Of a DNA stretch of 64,000 bases, positions 35,607 through 44,377 are shown piece by piece (the first letter of the stretch is position 1; every line of letters starts with the position of its first letter). The notes under the pieces are model-generated. The model searched no databases. It was not told the origin of the DNA and worked only from the letters and a program-made list of their open reading frames with translations. The position numbers were made by a program, and so were the translations under genes. The stretch is from Anaerovibrio sp. RM50 (GTDB taxonomy: Bacteria > Bacillota > Negativicutes > Selenomonadales > Selenomonadaceae): NCBI RefSeq assembly GCF_000622005.1, contig NZ_JHWV01000005.1:276860-340859 (forward strand), in the 5' to 3' direction.

Positions 35607-37283
35607 ATGAGAAAATTATTTGTGTTGTTTATATGCCTGCTGTGTCTGGTTGTGGCAACAGACAATGCGGCAGCCAAGAAGAAGGCAAATGTTAATAATT
35701 CCAAGGGGAAAATCGTATTTATTCCTCATGATAACCGGCCGGTATCAGATGAGATGCCGGCTGAAACTATCCGAAAGCTGGGTTACGAGGTGATTGTTCC
35801 CCCAGATGAGCTGCTGGGCTCCAAGGAAAATATGGGAGACCCTGAGAAGCTTTGGATGTGGCTGGAAAAGAATACAACGGAGAAAAGAAAGCCCAGCCAG
35901 CTGGAGAAGAAACGCTTTCATACAGGAGGACAGGTCTGGGGGCTGAAGCCTGATATAAAGGCCATAGTAATTTCTGCTGACAGCATGATTTACGGCAGTC
36001 TGGTAAGTTCCCGCAAGCACTCCATCACCGAGCGGAAGCTGAAGGAAAGGGTGGCTAATTTCTCCGATTACAAGTATCGACATGACGATGCCAATATGTA
36101 TGTATTTTCCTCCGTTATGAGGACCCCTACCTCCGGGGAAAATTCCGGTTCCCAGGAGCCTGATTATTATAAGCCATACGGCTATGATATATTCCGCTAT
36201 ACCGCCCTTAAGGACAAGGCTGACGCCAAGGGGCTTTCTTCAAGGGAACAGAAGGAGCTGGAATTCCTTCAGGAGCTTATTCCCATGGCCTATATCAGGG
36301 ACTGGGATACCCGTCGTGGCAAGAATTATCGTGTGAACGAGGCTCTGATAGATTTGGCTGCCAAAGATAAATTCCATTGTCTGGTACTGGGGAGAGACGA
36401 TAATGCAGCCTGGTCCCAGACCCACATGGAGGCCCGCCATCTGAGGGATTATACCCAGAAAAAGGGAGCTGACAAGGTACAGAATATTGCGGGCATAGAT
36501 GAAATGGGCCTGCTGCTTTTGACCCGTGCAGTGAATGAGATTGAGAAAAAGCATCCCGTAGTTACAGCGGATTATAATTGGGGCACCGGCAAGTATTTGA
36601 TTCCTGCCTATTCCGATGAGCCAGTGGATACCACAGTGCGCTCCCATGTAAAACTTCTGGGAGGAGAGTATGTGGATTATGGTACGGATGTGGATCTGCT
36701 GCTTATGGTGAACACCAATCCTAATGGTGCCAACCTTGGAGCCAACTGGTTCAGCAATGCAAAGAAAGTCCGTCCCGATATTAAGACCTTTGTTTCCTAT
36801 ATGGAAAAGGCCATGGACAGAGGTGAGCCAGTAGGTGTGGCTGATATTTCCTTCGTAAACGGATCAGACAATTCCCTCATGGAGGAATTGCGGGACAGGG
36901 ATATGCTGTATAAACTTCAGTCATATTCCGGATGGAATACTCCGACAAACAGCATTGGCTTCGCTCTGGCCCAGGGGGTGCTGGCCAAGGGTATGAAGAA
37001 GGAAGACAAGGATGAACTGCTTACTATCCGTTATATGGATGATTGGCTGTATCAGGCCAATATCCGTCAGATGGTAAGCCGTCAGCTCTCCTGGTTTAAG
37101 GAGGGGGGCGTTTATTCCGAGCTGGGTTCAGACAAGGGACAGGTTGAACAAAGAGCCACCTCACTGATGCATACCTTCGCCAAGGATAATCTTCCTGCCA
37201 GCAAAGCTGATTTTATAAAGCATATAAGGGTGACCAGTCCTTGGAACAGACTCTTTGAGGCAAAAATCAGTCTGGAAAAATGA
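35607..37283 (+). CDS. DUF4127 family secreted protein
   Basis: About 558 residues with an N-terminal signal peptide (MRKLFVLFICLLCLVVATDN) and a DUF4127 domain: IVFIPHDNRPVSDE near residue 36, VISADSMIYGSLVSSRKH, LGRDDNAAW and NTNPNGAN motifs. The family is predicted to be an extracytoplasmic enzyme of unknown reaction. In-frame GTG at 35601 is possible, but the ATG at 35607 gives the better signal peptide. A terminator follows, closing the run that began at 33.4 kb. Confidence 0.85.
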   Translation: MRKLFVLFICLLCLVVATDNAAAKKKANVNNSKGKIVFIPHDNRPVSDEMPAETIRKLGYEVIVPPDELLGSKENMGDPEKLWMWLEKNTTEKRKPSQLEKKRFHTGGQVWGLKPDIKAIVISADSMIYGSLVSSRKHSITERKLKERVANFSDYKYRHDDANMYVFSSVMRTPTSGENSGSQEPDYYKPYGYDIFRYTALKDKADAKGLSSREQKELEFLQELIPMAYIRDWDTRRGKNYRVNEALIDLAAKDKFHCLVLGRDDNAAWSQTHMEARHLRDYTQKKGADKVQNIAGIDEMGLLLLTRAVNEIEKKHPVVTADYNWGTGKYLIPAYSDEPVDTTVRSHVKLLGGEYVDYGTDVDLLLMVNTNPNGANLGANWFSNAKKVRPDIKTFVSYMEKAMDRGEPVGVADISFVNGSDNSLMEELRDRDMLYKLQSYSGWNTPTNSIGFALAQGVLAKGMKKEDKDELLTIRYMDDWLYQANIRQMVSRQLSWFKEGGVYSELGSDKGQVEQRATSLMHTFAKDNLPASKADFIKHIRVTSPWNRLFEAKISLEK

Positions 37284-37306
37284 CATAACAATACAAGACA
37301 AGGCAA

Positions 37307-37350
37307 AAGCCAGCGACCTTCGCCAAGATGAAGGAAGCTGGCTTATTTTG
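37307..37350. terminator. Bidirectional terminator between the DUF4127 gene and serC
   Basis: AAGCCAGC-GACCTTC / GAAGGAA-GCTGGCTT stem; TATTTTG follows on +, and TTTTGCC follows on -. Serves the two converging genes. Confidence 0.82.
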
Positions 37351-37388
37351 TTGCGTCTTGTTCTGTTGCAGTTTATGTTGTTGTGGGA

Positions 37389-38480
37389 TTACTTATTTGC
37401 CTTCTGGAATTTTTCCATAAAGTCTGCCAATTTTTCACAGCCTTCATAAGGCATTGCATTATAGATGGAGGTTCTCATACCACCTACACTTCTGTGTCCC
37501 TTTACGCCGCTAAGACCATTTTCCAGAGCCTCAGCTGCAAATTTCTTTTCCAGTTCTTCGCTAGGGAGTCTGAAGGTTACATTCATGAAGGAGCGGCTGT
37601 CCTTGTCTGCGTGGCCCTTGTAGAAGCCATTACTGTTATCGATTACGCCGTATACCAGGTCTGCTTTCTTTTTGTTGACCTTGGCAAGAGCCTCAAGACC
37701 ACCCTGTGCCTTGATCCATTTTGCTGTCTTGCCCACCATATAAATGCAGAAGGCAGGTGGAGTGTTGTAAAGGGAATTCTTGTTGTAGAAGGTGTCATAG
37801 CGCAGCATAGTTGGAAGCGTCTCAGGACTCTTTTCCAGCATGGACTTCTTTGCTACTACCAATACAACGCCGGCAGGACCAAGGTTCTTCTGCACACCGG
37901 CATATATGAAGCTGAATTTCTTGAAGTCCAAAGGACGGGAAAGTATATCAGAGGACATGTCTGCAATTAAAGGTACATCCCCGGTTTCAGGAATATAATG
38001 GTACTCGGTGCCATAGATGGTATTGTTGTAGCAGAGATGGAGATAAGCTGCATCATCGCTCATCTTAATCTCCTCCTGGGTTGGAATGTGCTTGTAATCC
38101 ACATCCTTGCTGGAGGCTGCTGAATAGCCCACGCCCAAGATCTGCGCTTCCTTAAAGGCCTTGGTGGCAAAGCTGCCGGACTGAACGTAGTTGCCACGCT
38201 TTTCCTTGGTGGCAAAATTCAAAGGAATCATGTCGAACTGCAGGCTGGCTCCACCCTGGATGAACAATACTTCATAATCATCACCTAAGCCCATCAGTTC
38301 CTTGATGTCAGCCTTGGCCTGATTGTGAACATCATCATAGGCCTTGGCACGATGGCTGATTTCCAATATGGACATGCCAGTGTTCTGAAAATTTAAAAAC
38401 TCTGCCTGGGCTTCTTTTAATACCTCCAAGGGCAGCATTGAAGGGCCAGGATTAAAGTTATAAATACGATTTGCTTCCAT
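37389..38480 (-). CDS. serC: Phosphoserine aminotransferase
   Basis: PLP enzyme converting 3-phosphohydroxypyruvate to phosphoserine. 363 residues, class V aminotransferase; NFNPGPSMLP at the N terminus, HLCYNNTIYGTEY, and the PLP lysine in FIYAGVQKNLGPAG. C terminus has GHRSVGGMRTSIYNAM. AGGAGGT ribosome site. Divergent from serA with a 211-base shared control region, so serine synthesis is organised as a back-to-back pair. Confidence 0.97.
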   Translation of the reverse strand: MEANRIYNFNPGPSMLPLEVLKEAQAEFLNFQNTGMSILEISHRAKAYDDVHNQAKADIKELMGLGDDYEVLFIQGGASLQFDMIPLNFATKEKRGNYVQSGSFATKAFKEAQILGVGYSAASSKDVDYKHIPTQEEIKMSDDAAYLHLCYNNTIYGTEYHYIPETGDVPLIADMSSDILSRPLDFKKFSFIYAGVQKNLGPAGVVLVVAKKSMLEKSPETLPTMLRYDTFYNKNSLYNTPPAFCIYMVGKTAKWIKAQGGLEALAKVNKKKADLVYGVIDNSNGFYKGHADKDSRSFMNVTFRLPSEELEKKFAAEALENGLSGVKGHRSVGGMRTSIYNAMPYEGCEKLADFMEKFQKANK

Positions 38481-38529
38481 GGGACAACCTCCTATTAATG
38501 TAAGAAAATTTTTAAAACGTCTATCTTTA

Positions 38530-38559
38530 ATTTTACATCAGAGTTCGGAAAAGGGTCAA
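38530..38559 (-). promoter_or_regulatory. serC promoter
   Basis: On the - strand: -35 TTGACC (38554-38559), 18-base spacer, -10 TAAAAT (38530-38535). Confidence 0.75.
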
Positions 38560-38604
38560 GAAAGATTAAACTTTTGTTACAAAAAGTTTTGCTCCAGAAT
38601 ACAC

Positions 38605-38633
38605 TTGATTTTTTAAAATAAATAAAATATGAT
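38605..38633 (+). promoter_or_regulatory. serA promoter
   Basis: TTGATT (38605-38610), 17-base spacer, TATGAT (38628-38633). The two divergent promoters lie about 45 bases apart, so one regulator could control both. Confidence 0.7.
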
Positions 38634-38691
38634 GTAAAGAGTAGTGAAATAAATATAAAAATTTATTCTCAATAATAACAGGAGGCTCAAT

Positions 38692-40272
38692 ATGAAAGTA
38701 TTAATTGCAGATGGCGTATCCCAGATGGCTGTTGATATCCTTAAGGATGATTTTGAATGTGTAATTAAGGATAAGCTGCCGGCGGAGGAACTTTTACAGA
38801 TTATTCCGGAGTTTGACGCTCTGATCGTGCGCTCAGCCTCCAAGGTTACGGCAGAGGTTATAGATGCGGCCACGAATCTAAAGATTATCGGCCGTGCCGG
38901 TGTAGGCGTGGATAATATTGATGTTCCTGCTGCAACTGCCCGGGGCATAATCGTTATTAATTCACCAGGTGGAAATACAAATGCAGCCACCGAGCATACA
39001 TGTGCCATGATGCTGTCCATGGCCAGAAATATTCCAATAGCTAACGAAACACTGCAAAAGGGCGAGTGGAATCGCAAGCAGTACACAGGCGTGGAATTAA
39101 AGGATAAGACCCTGGGAGTTATCGGTATGGGTCGTATCGGCAGTGGTGTGGCCAAGAGAGCCCTGGCCTTCGAGATGAAGGTTATTGGCTATGACCCATA
39201 TATCAATGAAGAGCGTGCCAAGGATATGGGAGTTGAGGTTGGTACCTTTGATGATGTTATAGCCAAGTCTGATTTCATCACCGTGCATATGCCTCTTACT
39301 GATTCCACCCGTGGCATGATCAATAAGGAAGTAATGTACAAGATGAAGAAGGGGGTTCGCCTCATAAACTGTGCCCGTGGTGGCATTATTGTGGAGGAGG
39401 ACCTGCGTGATGCTGTCCTTGATGGACAGGTGGCCGGAGCGGCAGTGGACGTATTTACCAGTGAGCCGATTCCTGCGGACCATCCTCTTCTTGGTGTAAA
39501 GAACATCTTTGTTACCCCTCATCTGGGTGCTTCCACTGTTGAGGCACAGGTGGGTGTGGCTGTGGATGTGGCCCAGGGGATCAAAGCAGCCCTTCAGGGT
39601 GACCCTGTAATGACTGCTGTTAATATGGCTCCTGTTTCCAAGTCTGTAATGCAGGTTATTGCACCTTATTTCGATCTTGCAGAGCGTCTTGGCTGTGCAG
39701 CCCGTGCTCTGGTGGAGGGCGGCATCAAGAAGCTTGATGTGACCTACAACGGTGAAATTGCTGATGTAAGTACCCGCATGATTACCACCGCTGTTTTGAA
39801 GGGTATTTTAAGCAGTGAACTGGACGACGTGGTGAACTTCGTAAATGCCCCAGGCCTGGCCAAGGAGCGCAATATTAAGGTCAGCGAGGTCAAGAACAAG
39901 AATACGGAGCGTTTTGCCAATACAGTTACCGTAACCGTTACTGCCGGGAAAAATCAGAGCGTAAGCATTATGGGTACCCTCTTTGGCGATAAGGCCCGTA
40001 TCGTACAGATTAATGATAACAGAGTTGATGTGGCTCCGCGCCGTTGTCTGCTCCTTTGCCCTCACAACAACCGTCCTGGTGTTATTGGCCAGGTGGGCTC
40101 CATTATGGGTGCAGCAGGTGTTAATATTTCCGGCATGCAGGTTTCCACCACTTCCAAGGAAGATGTAAACCTTATGATTCTTACTTTGGACAGTGAAGTA
40201 CCAGCTGACGTGCTGAAGCTCATCACTTCAATGGAAGAAATTTACGATGCCAAGATGATCATGTTTAAATAA
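38692..40272 (+). CDS. serA: D-3-phosphoglycerate dehydrogenase
   Basis: First enzyme of serine synthesis. 526 residues: NAD-binding 2-hydroxyacid dehydrogenase (LGVIGMGRIGSGVAKRA near residue 142), catalytic Arg in NCARGGI, His in TPHLGAST, then the intervening ASB domain and a C-terminal ACT domain (NNRPGVIGQVGSIMGAAGVN) that gives serine feedback in many members. This is the long type found in Bacillus and Mycobacterium. AGGAGG site. Confidence 0.97.
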   Translation: MKVLIADGVSQMAVDILKDDFECVIKDKLPAEELLQIIPEFDALIVRSASKVTAEVIDAATNLKIIGRAGVGVDNIDVPAATARGIIVINSPGGNTNAATEHTCAMMLSMARNIPIANETLQKGEWNRKQYTGVELKDKTLGVIGMGRIGSGVAKRALAFEMKVIGYDPYINEERAKDMGVEVGTFDDVIAKSDFITVHMPLTDSTRGMINKEVMYKMKKGVRLINCARGGIIVEEDLRDAVLDGQVAGAAVDVFTSEPIPADHPLLGVKNIFVTPHLGASTVEAQVGVAVDVAQGIKAALQGDPVMTAVNMAPVSKSVMQVIAPYFDLAERLGCAARALVEGGIKKLDVTYNGEIADVSTRMITTAVLKGILSSELDDVVNFVNAPGLAKERNIKVSEVKNKNTERFANTVTVTVTAGKNQSVSIMGTLFGDKARIVQINDNRVDVAPRRCLLLCPHNNRPGVIGQVGSIMGAAGVNISGMQVSTTSKEDVNLMILTLDSEVPADVLKLITSMEEIYDAKMIMFK

Positions 40273-40289
40273 AAAATAAAAAAATTCTG

Positions 40290-40320
40290 CAGGGACTAAG
40301 GGACTTAGTCCCTGTTTTAT
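40290..40320 (+). terminator. Terminator after serA
   Basis: Perfect 11-bp stem CAGGGACTAAG / CTTAGTCCCTG with a 3-base loop, then TTTTAT. Confidence 0.92.
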
Positions 40321-40412
40321 ATTGCCATGAGTACTAAAACTAAGCTATAATTAGATTAGGTATGTATGCTTAAAATTATGTTTTCTACTTTTAGGGATAA
40401 CAGGTGATAGAT

Positions 40413-40859
40413 ATGAAAATAGAAGGCTTAGGAACCAGAGGCACCATGCCTGCCATGGGCAGCAGCTCCAACAGAAAAGCTAATGCCATGGAATCTGATT
40501 TTTCCTCGGAATTTGAGGACCAGCGCAGCAGCGCTTCACATGAGCAGCTGCAGCGACTTCTTGATCAGATTGATGAACAGGGTGCAAAGCTTACCAAGAC
40601 CCCAACCTATGATGAGCTCATTGAATATCGCAGCCTCATCAAGAACTTCGTGGGAACTGTGGTAAGCCAGATGTATGATGTAAGTACCCAGTCAGGCTGG
40701 GACCGCATGGGTCGTCAGAAGGTTTACACTACAGTAAGAAAAATCGATACTGAGCTGGAGAATATGGCGGAGAAAATCCGTCTGGGCCAGTCGGATCAGC
40801 TTGATGTGGTGGCCAGTCATGATGCCATCCGTGGAATGCTGGTAGATTTATATATGTAA
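40413..40859 (+). CDS. yaaR: YaaR family (DUF327) protein
   Basis: About 148 residues, helical DUF327 protein as found directly before holB in Firmicutes. It has a Ser/Asn-rich N terminus, a long helical body (SASHEQLQRLLDQIDEQGAKL) and a conserved TYDELIEYRSLIKNFV segment. Function unknown. AGGTGA serves the ATG at 40413. The stop overlaps the holB start by one base. Confidence 0.85.
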   Translation: MKIEGLGTRGTMPAMGSSSNRKANAMESDFSSEFEDQRSSASHEQLQRLLDQIDEQGAKLTKTPTYDELIEYRSLIKNFVGTVVSQMYDVSTQSGWDRMGRQKVYTTVRKIDTELENMAEKIRLGQSDQLDVVASHDAIRGMLVDLYM

Positions 40860-41869
40860 TGAATATTTCTTGGAGCAATATTACAGGCCATAAACAAAAT
40901 ATTGAACGCCTGAAAACCCTTTGCAGGGAAGATATGGTACCCCACTCCATGCTTTTTTTCGGCATTGATGGTATTGGAAAGATGCTGGCTGCCCAAGCTA
41001 TGGCGGCCACTCTTTTATGTCATCACCCTGTGGATGGCAATGCCTGTGGTGAATGTCCTTCCTGCAAAGCTCTTATAGCCGGGACACATCCGGACTTTTT
41101 TACTGTGGAGCCGGAGGAAAAGGGCATTATTACCATTGGCTCTGTCCGTGAAATGCAGGGGAAAATTGCCAGGGTGCCTATTATGTCCAAGGTGAGGGCT
41201 GTGATTATTGACGATGCCCAGACCATGAATGATGCGGCGGCCAACAGCCTTTTAAAGACCATTGAGGACCCGGGCGGAGAGATTTATTTTATTTTGGTAA
41301 CCAATTCCACAATGGCCCTGCTGGAGACAATTATTTCCCGTTGTATGCGGGAGGAATTTGCCGGACTGAGTCCGGAGGATATCAGCTCTGTACTGGTAAA
41401 GCAGGGTGTAGCTGAACAGCAGGCCAGATATCTTGCCACATTTGCGGACGGCAGTGTCCGTCAAGCCATTCTCCTTAATGATGAGGAGGGGACTTCCCTG
41501 CAAAAAAGCGCAGTGGAATTTTTTGAAAACTGTGCCGGCCATGAACTGGACATGGAAATGGTGTGGAGTCAGGGCAAAAGCTTGGGGGCTCTGGGGAAGA
41601 AAGAAAAGGATAAGCTGAAGCAATGGTTCAGCTTTCTGGCTATGGTGATAAGGGATCAGCTGGTGCTTTACAGCGGCAGTGAGATTATCCTTTACAACCA
41701 GACAGACATTTCGAGAATAAATAAGCTTACAGGTCAGCTTTCACAGCATCAGCTCATTGCCTTGCTGAAGCTGGTGAGGGAGTATCAGGGGAGACTCAGA
41801 TACAGCGTAAGTCCCCAGCTGATGGTGGAGAGCTTTATTATAAAGGTTAAAACGTTATTGGAGGATTAA
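40859..41869 (+). CDS. holB: DNA polymerase III delta-prime subunit
   Basis: Clamp-loader subunit, 336 residues. AAA+ fold with a degenerate P-loop (FGIDGIGKM), zinc-binding cysteines (CHHPVDGNACGECPSC), and the SRC-like motif as SRCM, with DDAQTMNDAAANSLLKTIEDP. GHTPD-like GTHPDFFTVEP. TAATG overlap with yaaR; ricT follows after one base. Confidence 0.92.
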   Translation: MNISWSNITGHKQNIERLKTLCREDMVPHSMLFFGIDGIGKMLAAQAMAATLLCHHPVDGNACGECPSCKALIAGTHPDFFTVEPEEKGIITIGSVREMQGKIARVPIMSKVRAVIIDDAQTMNDAAANSLLKTIEDPGGEIYFILVTNSTMALLETIISRCMREEFAGLSPEDISSVLVKQGVAEQQARYLATFADGSVRQAILLNDEEGTSLQKSAVEFFENCAGHELDMEMVWSQGKSLGALGKKEKDKLKQWFSFLAMVIRDQLVLYSGSEIILYNQTDISRINKLTGQLSQHQLIALLKLVREYQGRLRYSVSPQLMVESFIIKVKTLLED

Positions 41870-41870
41870 G

Positions 41871-42698
41871 GTGCAGACAGTAGTAGGTGTTCGCTTTAAG
41901 CGGGCTGGAAAGATATATTATTTTAGTCCGGGAAAACTGGATATTGAAACAAATGATGATGTTATTGTGGAGACAGCCAGAGGTGTTGAATATGGCACAG
42001 CTGTAATTGGCCCAAGGGAGGTGCCTGACAGCGATGTGGTACTTCCGTTAAAGGAGGTTCTCCGCAAGGCCACTGAGGCAGACAAGAACAAGGTTATTGA
42101 CAATGGCCATAAGGAGCATGAGGCCTTTGGTATCTGCGAGGAGAAAATCAAAGCCCATGGCCTTCCTATGAAGCTGGTACAGGTGGAATATACCTTTGAT
42201 GTAAATAAGATTATTTTCTACTTTACCGCTGATGGCCGTATTGACTTCAGAGAACTGGTAAAGGATTTGGCGGCGGTATTCCGTACCCGTATTGAGCTTC
42301 GCCAGATTGGCGTAAGGGATGAGGCAAAGCTCATGGGGGGCATTGGCTGCTGTGGCCGTTCTTTGTGCTGTCATACTTTTTTGGGTGAATTTGAGCCCGT
42401 ATCTATCCGCATGGCCAAGGAGCAGAATCTGTCCCTTAATCCAACCAAGATTTCCGGTATCTGCGGCCGTCTCATGTGTTGTCTGAAGTACGAAAACGAG
42501 TGTTACTGCGGCAAGTCCCAGAAGCGTGTCAAGGTTAAGCCGCCAACCCAGGGCTGTAAGGTAATCACTGCGGAAGGCGAGGGCAAGGTTATTAATCTGA
42601 ACCAGCAGCGACGGACCGCCACCATTCTTTTGGATAACAGCAAGACCATTGTTGCATCCTGGGAGGACGTAATCGAGAAGGACGAAGATGATATTTAA
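41871..42698 (+). CDS. ricT: RicT/YaaT (PSP1 domain) regulatory iron-sulfur protein
   Basis: 275 residues, PSP1 domain. In Bacillus, RicT with RicA and RicF carries [4Fe-4S] clusters and adjusts RNase Y activity. The cluster cysteines are present: GCCGRSLCC, GICGRLMCC and NECYCGKS. GTG start directly after the holB stop, with GGAGG inside the holB end. RicA and RicF are not in the window. Overlaps the next gene by 11 bases. Confidence 0.92.
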   Translation: MQTVVGVRFKRAGKIYYFSPGKLDIETNDDVIVETARGVEYGTAVIGPREVPDSDVVLPLKEVLRKATEADKNKVIDNGHKEHEAFGICEEKIKAHGLPMKLVQVEYTFDVNKIIFYFTADGRIDFRELVKDLAAVFRTRIELRQIGVRDEAKLMGGIGCCGRSLCCHTFLGEFEPVSIRMAKEQNLSLNPTKISGICGRLMCCLKYENECYCGKSQKRVKVKPPTQGCKVITAEGEGKVINLNQQRRTATILLDNSKTIVASWEDVIEKDEDDI

Positions 42699-43461
42699 TG
42701 AGGAAGGCCTTGGCGATATGAAAATAGAGCTGGGGCCTGATGAACGCCTGGACGATTTGCTTTTGGGAGGCAGAAAGATAATCCAAAATACAAAGGAATT
42801 CTGCTTTTCCATTGATGCGGTGCTTCTTGCCCATTTTCCCAAGTATCATAAAAACTGGCGGGTTTTTGACCTTGGCACAGGCACTGGGGTAATGCCTCTT
42901 TTGATTGCAGATGAGGTGAAGGAAATCCACGGCCTTGAGCTTAATCGCGTAATGGCGGAGCTGGCCCGACGCAATGTGAAGCTGAATAATCTGGAGGATA
43001 AGATTACTGTCAGTCAGGGGGATTACCGAAAAATCCGGGAGCTTTATCCACCGGAATCCTTTGACTGTGTTATAGCCAATCCTCCATATCGTCCCGTGAA
43101 TCAGGGCACTTTAAGCGCTGAGGACGGCGTGGCAAGGGCGCGACATGAAATAACCGCCACCCTTGATGACGTGGTTAAGGCCGCCAGATATCTTCTGAGA
43201 TTTCGTGGCAAGTTTGCCATGGTGCATCTGCCGGAGCGGCTGGGAGAAATCATTGTGGCCATGCACGAAAACCAGATAGAGATAAAAAGACTGCAGATGG
43301 TACAGCCCAAGCCAGGCAAAACCTCCAATCTTATGCTTGTTGAAGGTATAGTGGGGGCGGTGCCAGGGGGGATGAAGGCTGAGGTTCCTCTCATTGTCCA
43401 TGAGGAGGACGGCAGCTACACTGATGAAATTTTACGTATATACAACATGAAGCGGGATTGA
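42688..43461 (+). CDS. tRNA1(Val) adenine-N6 methyltransferase-like (YabB/TrmN6 family)
   Basis: 257 residues. SAM-binding FDLGTGTGVMPLL and the adenine-N6 catalytic motif NPPY (VIANPPYRP). Firmicute YabB and gamma-proteobacterial YfiC/TrmN6 share this layout and methylate A37 of tRNA1(Val). Start is uncertain: ATG at 42688 overlaps ricT, while ATG at 42718 has AGGAAGG upstream. Position between ricT and rsmI matches Bacillus. Confidence 0.86.
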   Translation: MIFNEEGLGDMKIELGPDERLDDLLLGGRKIIQNTKEFCFSIDAVLLAHFPKYHKNWRVFDLGTGTGVMPLLIADEVKEIHGLELNRVMAELARRNVKLNNLEDKITVSQGDYRKIRELYPPESFDCVIANPPYRPVNQGTLSAEDGVARARHEITATLDDVVKAARYLLRFRGKFAMVHLPERLGEIIVAMHENQIEIKRLQMVQPKPGKTSNLMLVEGIVGAVPGGMKAEVPLIVHEEDGSYTDEILRIYNMKRD

Positions 43462-43493
43462 AGGTCCTGAACAAATGAAGGAATGACACATTT

Positions 43494-44351
43494 ATGTCAG
43501 AGGAAAGCAACAATAAAACAGGTATGCTGTATTTGTCAGCAACCCCTATCGGCAATCTGGAGGATATGACCTACAGAAGTGTGCGGCTGCTGGGGGAAGC
43601 GGATCTTATTGCCGCTGAGGATACCAGACATTCACGCAAGCTGATGTCTCACTTTGATATCCATACCCCCCTGACCAGCTATCATGAACATAACAAGCTG
43701 GAAAAGGGGCCGGAGCTGGTGGAGAAAATGCTGGCGGGAGATACCATTGTGTGTATCAGTGATGCTGGCTTGCCGGGGATTTCCGACCCAGGAGCCCATC
43801 TGGCCATGCTGGCCATTGAGGCGGGGATTAAGGTGAGTCCTTTGCCAGGAGCCAATGCGGCCTTGTCTGCCCTTATATGCTCCGGACTTGACACCACGGC
43901 CTTTACCTTTTATGGTTTTTTGCCAAGAACTGGAAAGAAGCGGCGGGAACTGCTGGAGCGCATTACCCGCAGTCCTGAGACCCTGATTTTTTATGAGGCC
44001 CCCCATCATTTAAAAGGAACACTGGGGGATCTTATTAAGGCATTGGGGTCACATCGCAGGGCAGTGACTGCACGGGAGCTTACCAAGACCTTTGAGGAAT
44101 TTAACCGACGTACTCTTGGGGAACTGGCAGAGTATTATAATGAGCATGATCCCAAGGGTGAGTTCGTTATTATAATAGAGGGCTTTGATACAGAAAATGA
44201 AGTTGTATCTGAACCTGAACAACAGCTTTCACCAGTGGAAATGGTGGCAAAGCTGGAAGCGGAAGGCATGGGACGCAAGGAGGCCATGCGTGAAGCTGCA
44301 AAGAAGCTGGGTATCAGTCGCCGGGATGTATATCAGGCGCTGTTGAAATGA
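43494..44351 (+). CDS. rsmI: 16S rRNA (cytidine1402-2'-O)-methyltransferase
   Basis: 285 residues, tetrapyrrole methylase fold: LYLSATPIGNLEDMTYRSVR, EDTRHSRKL, SDAGLPGISDPG and PLPGANA motifs; the C-terminal part carries a short helical domain (MGRKEAMREAAKKLGISRRDVY). Methylates the ribose of C1402 in the 30S P site. Second last of the yaaR-metG block. Confidence 0.96.
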   Translation: MSEESNNKTGMLYLSATPIGNLEDMTYRSVRLLGEADLIAAEDTRHSRKLMSHFDIHTPLTSYHEHNKLEKGPELVEKMLAGDTIVCISDAGLPGISDPGAHLAMLAIEAGIKVSPLPGANAALSALICSGLDTTAFTFYGFLPRTGKKRRELLERITRSPETLIFYEAPHHLKGTLGDLIKALGSHRRAVTARELTKTFEEFNRRTLGELAEYYNEHDPKGEFVIIIEGFDTENEVVSEPEQQLSPVEMVAKLEAEGMGRKEAMREAAKKLGISRRDVYQALLK

Positions 44352-44377
44352 TATATTAGTTTAGGAGGAATTCTTTC

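Noticed and set aside
30759..37283. Secretion system or flagellar operon
   Set aside because: The secreted proteins share no known secretion ATPase, channel or flagellar motif.
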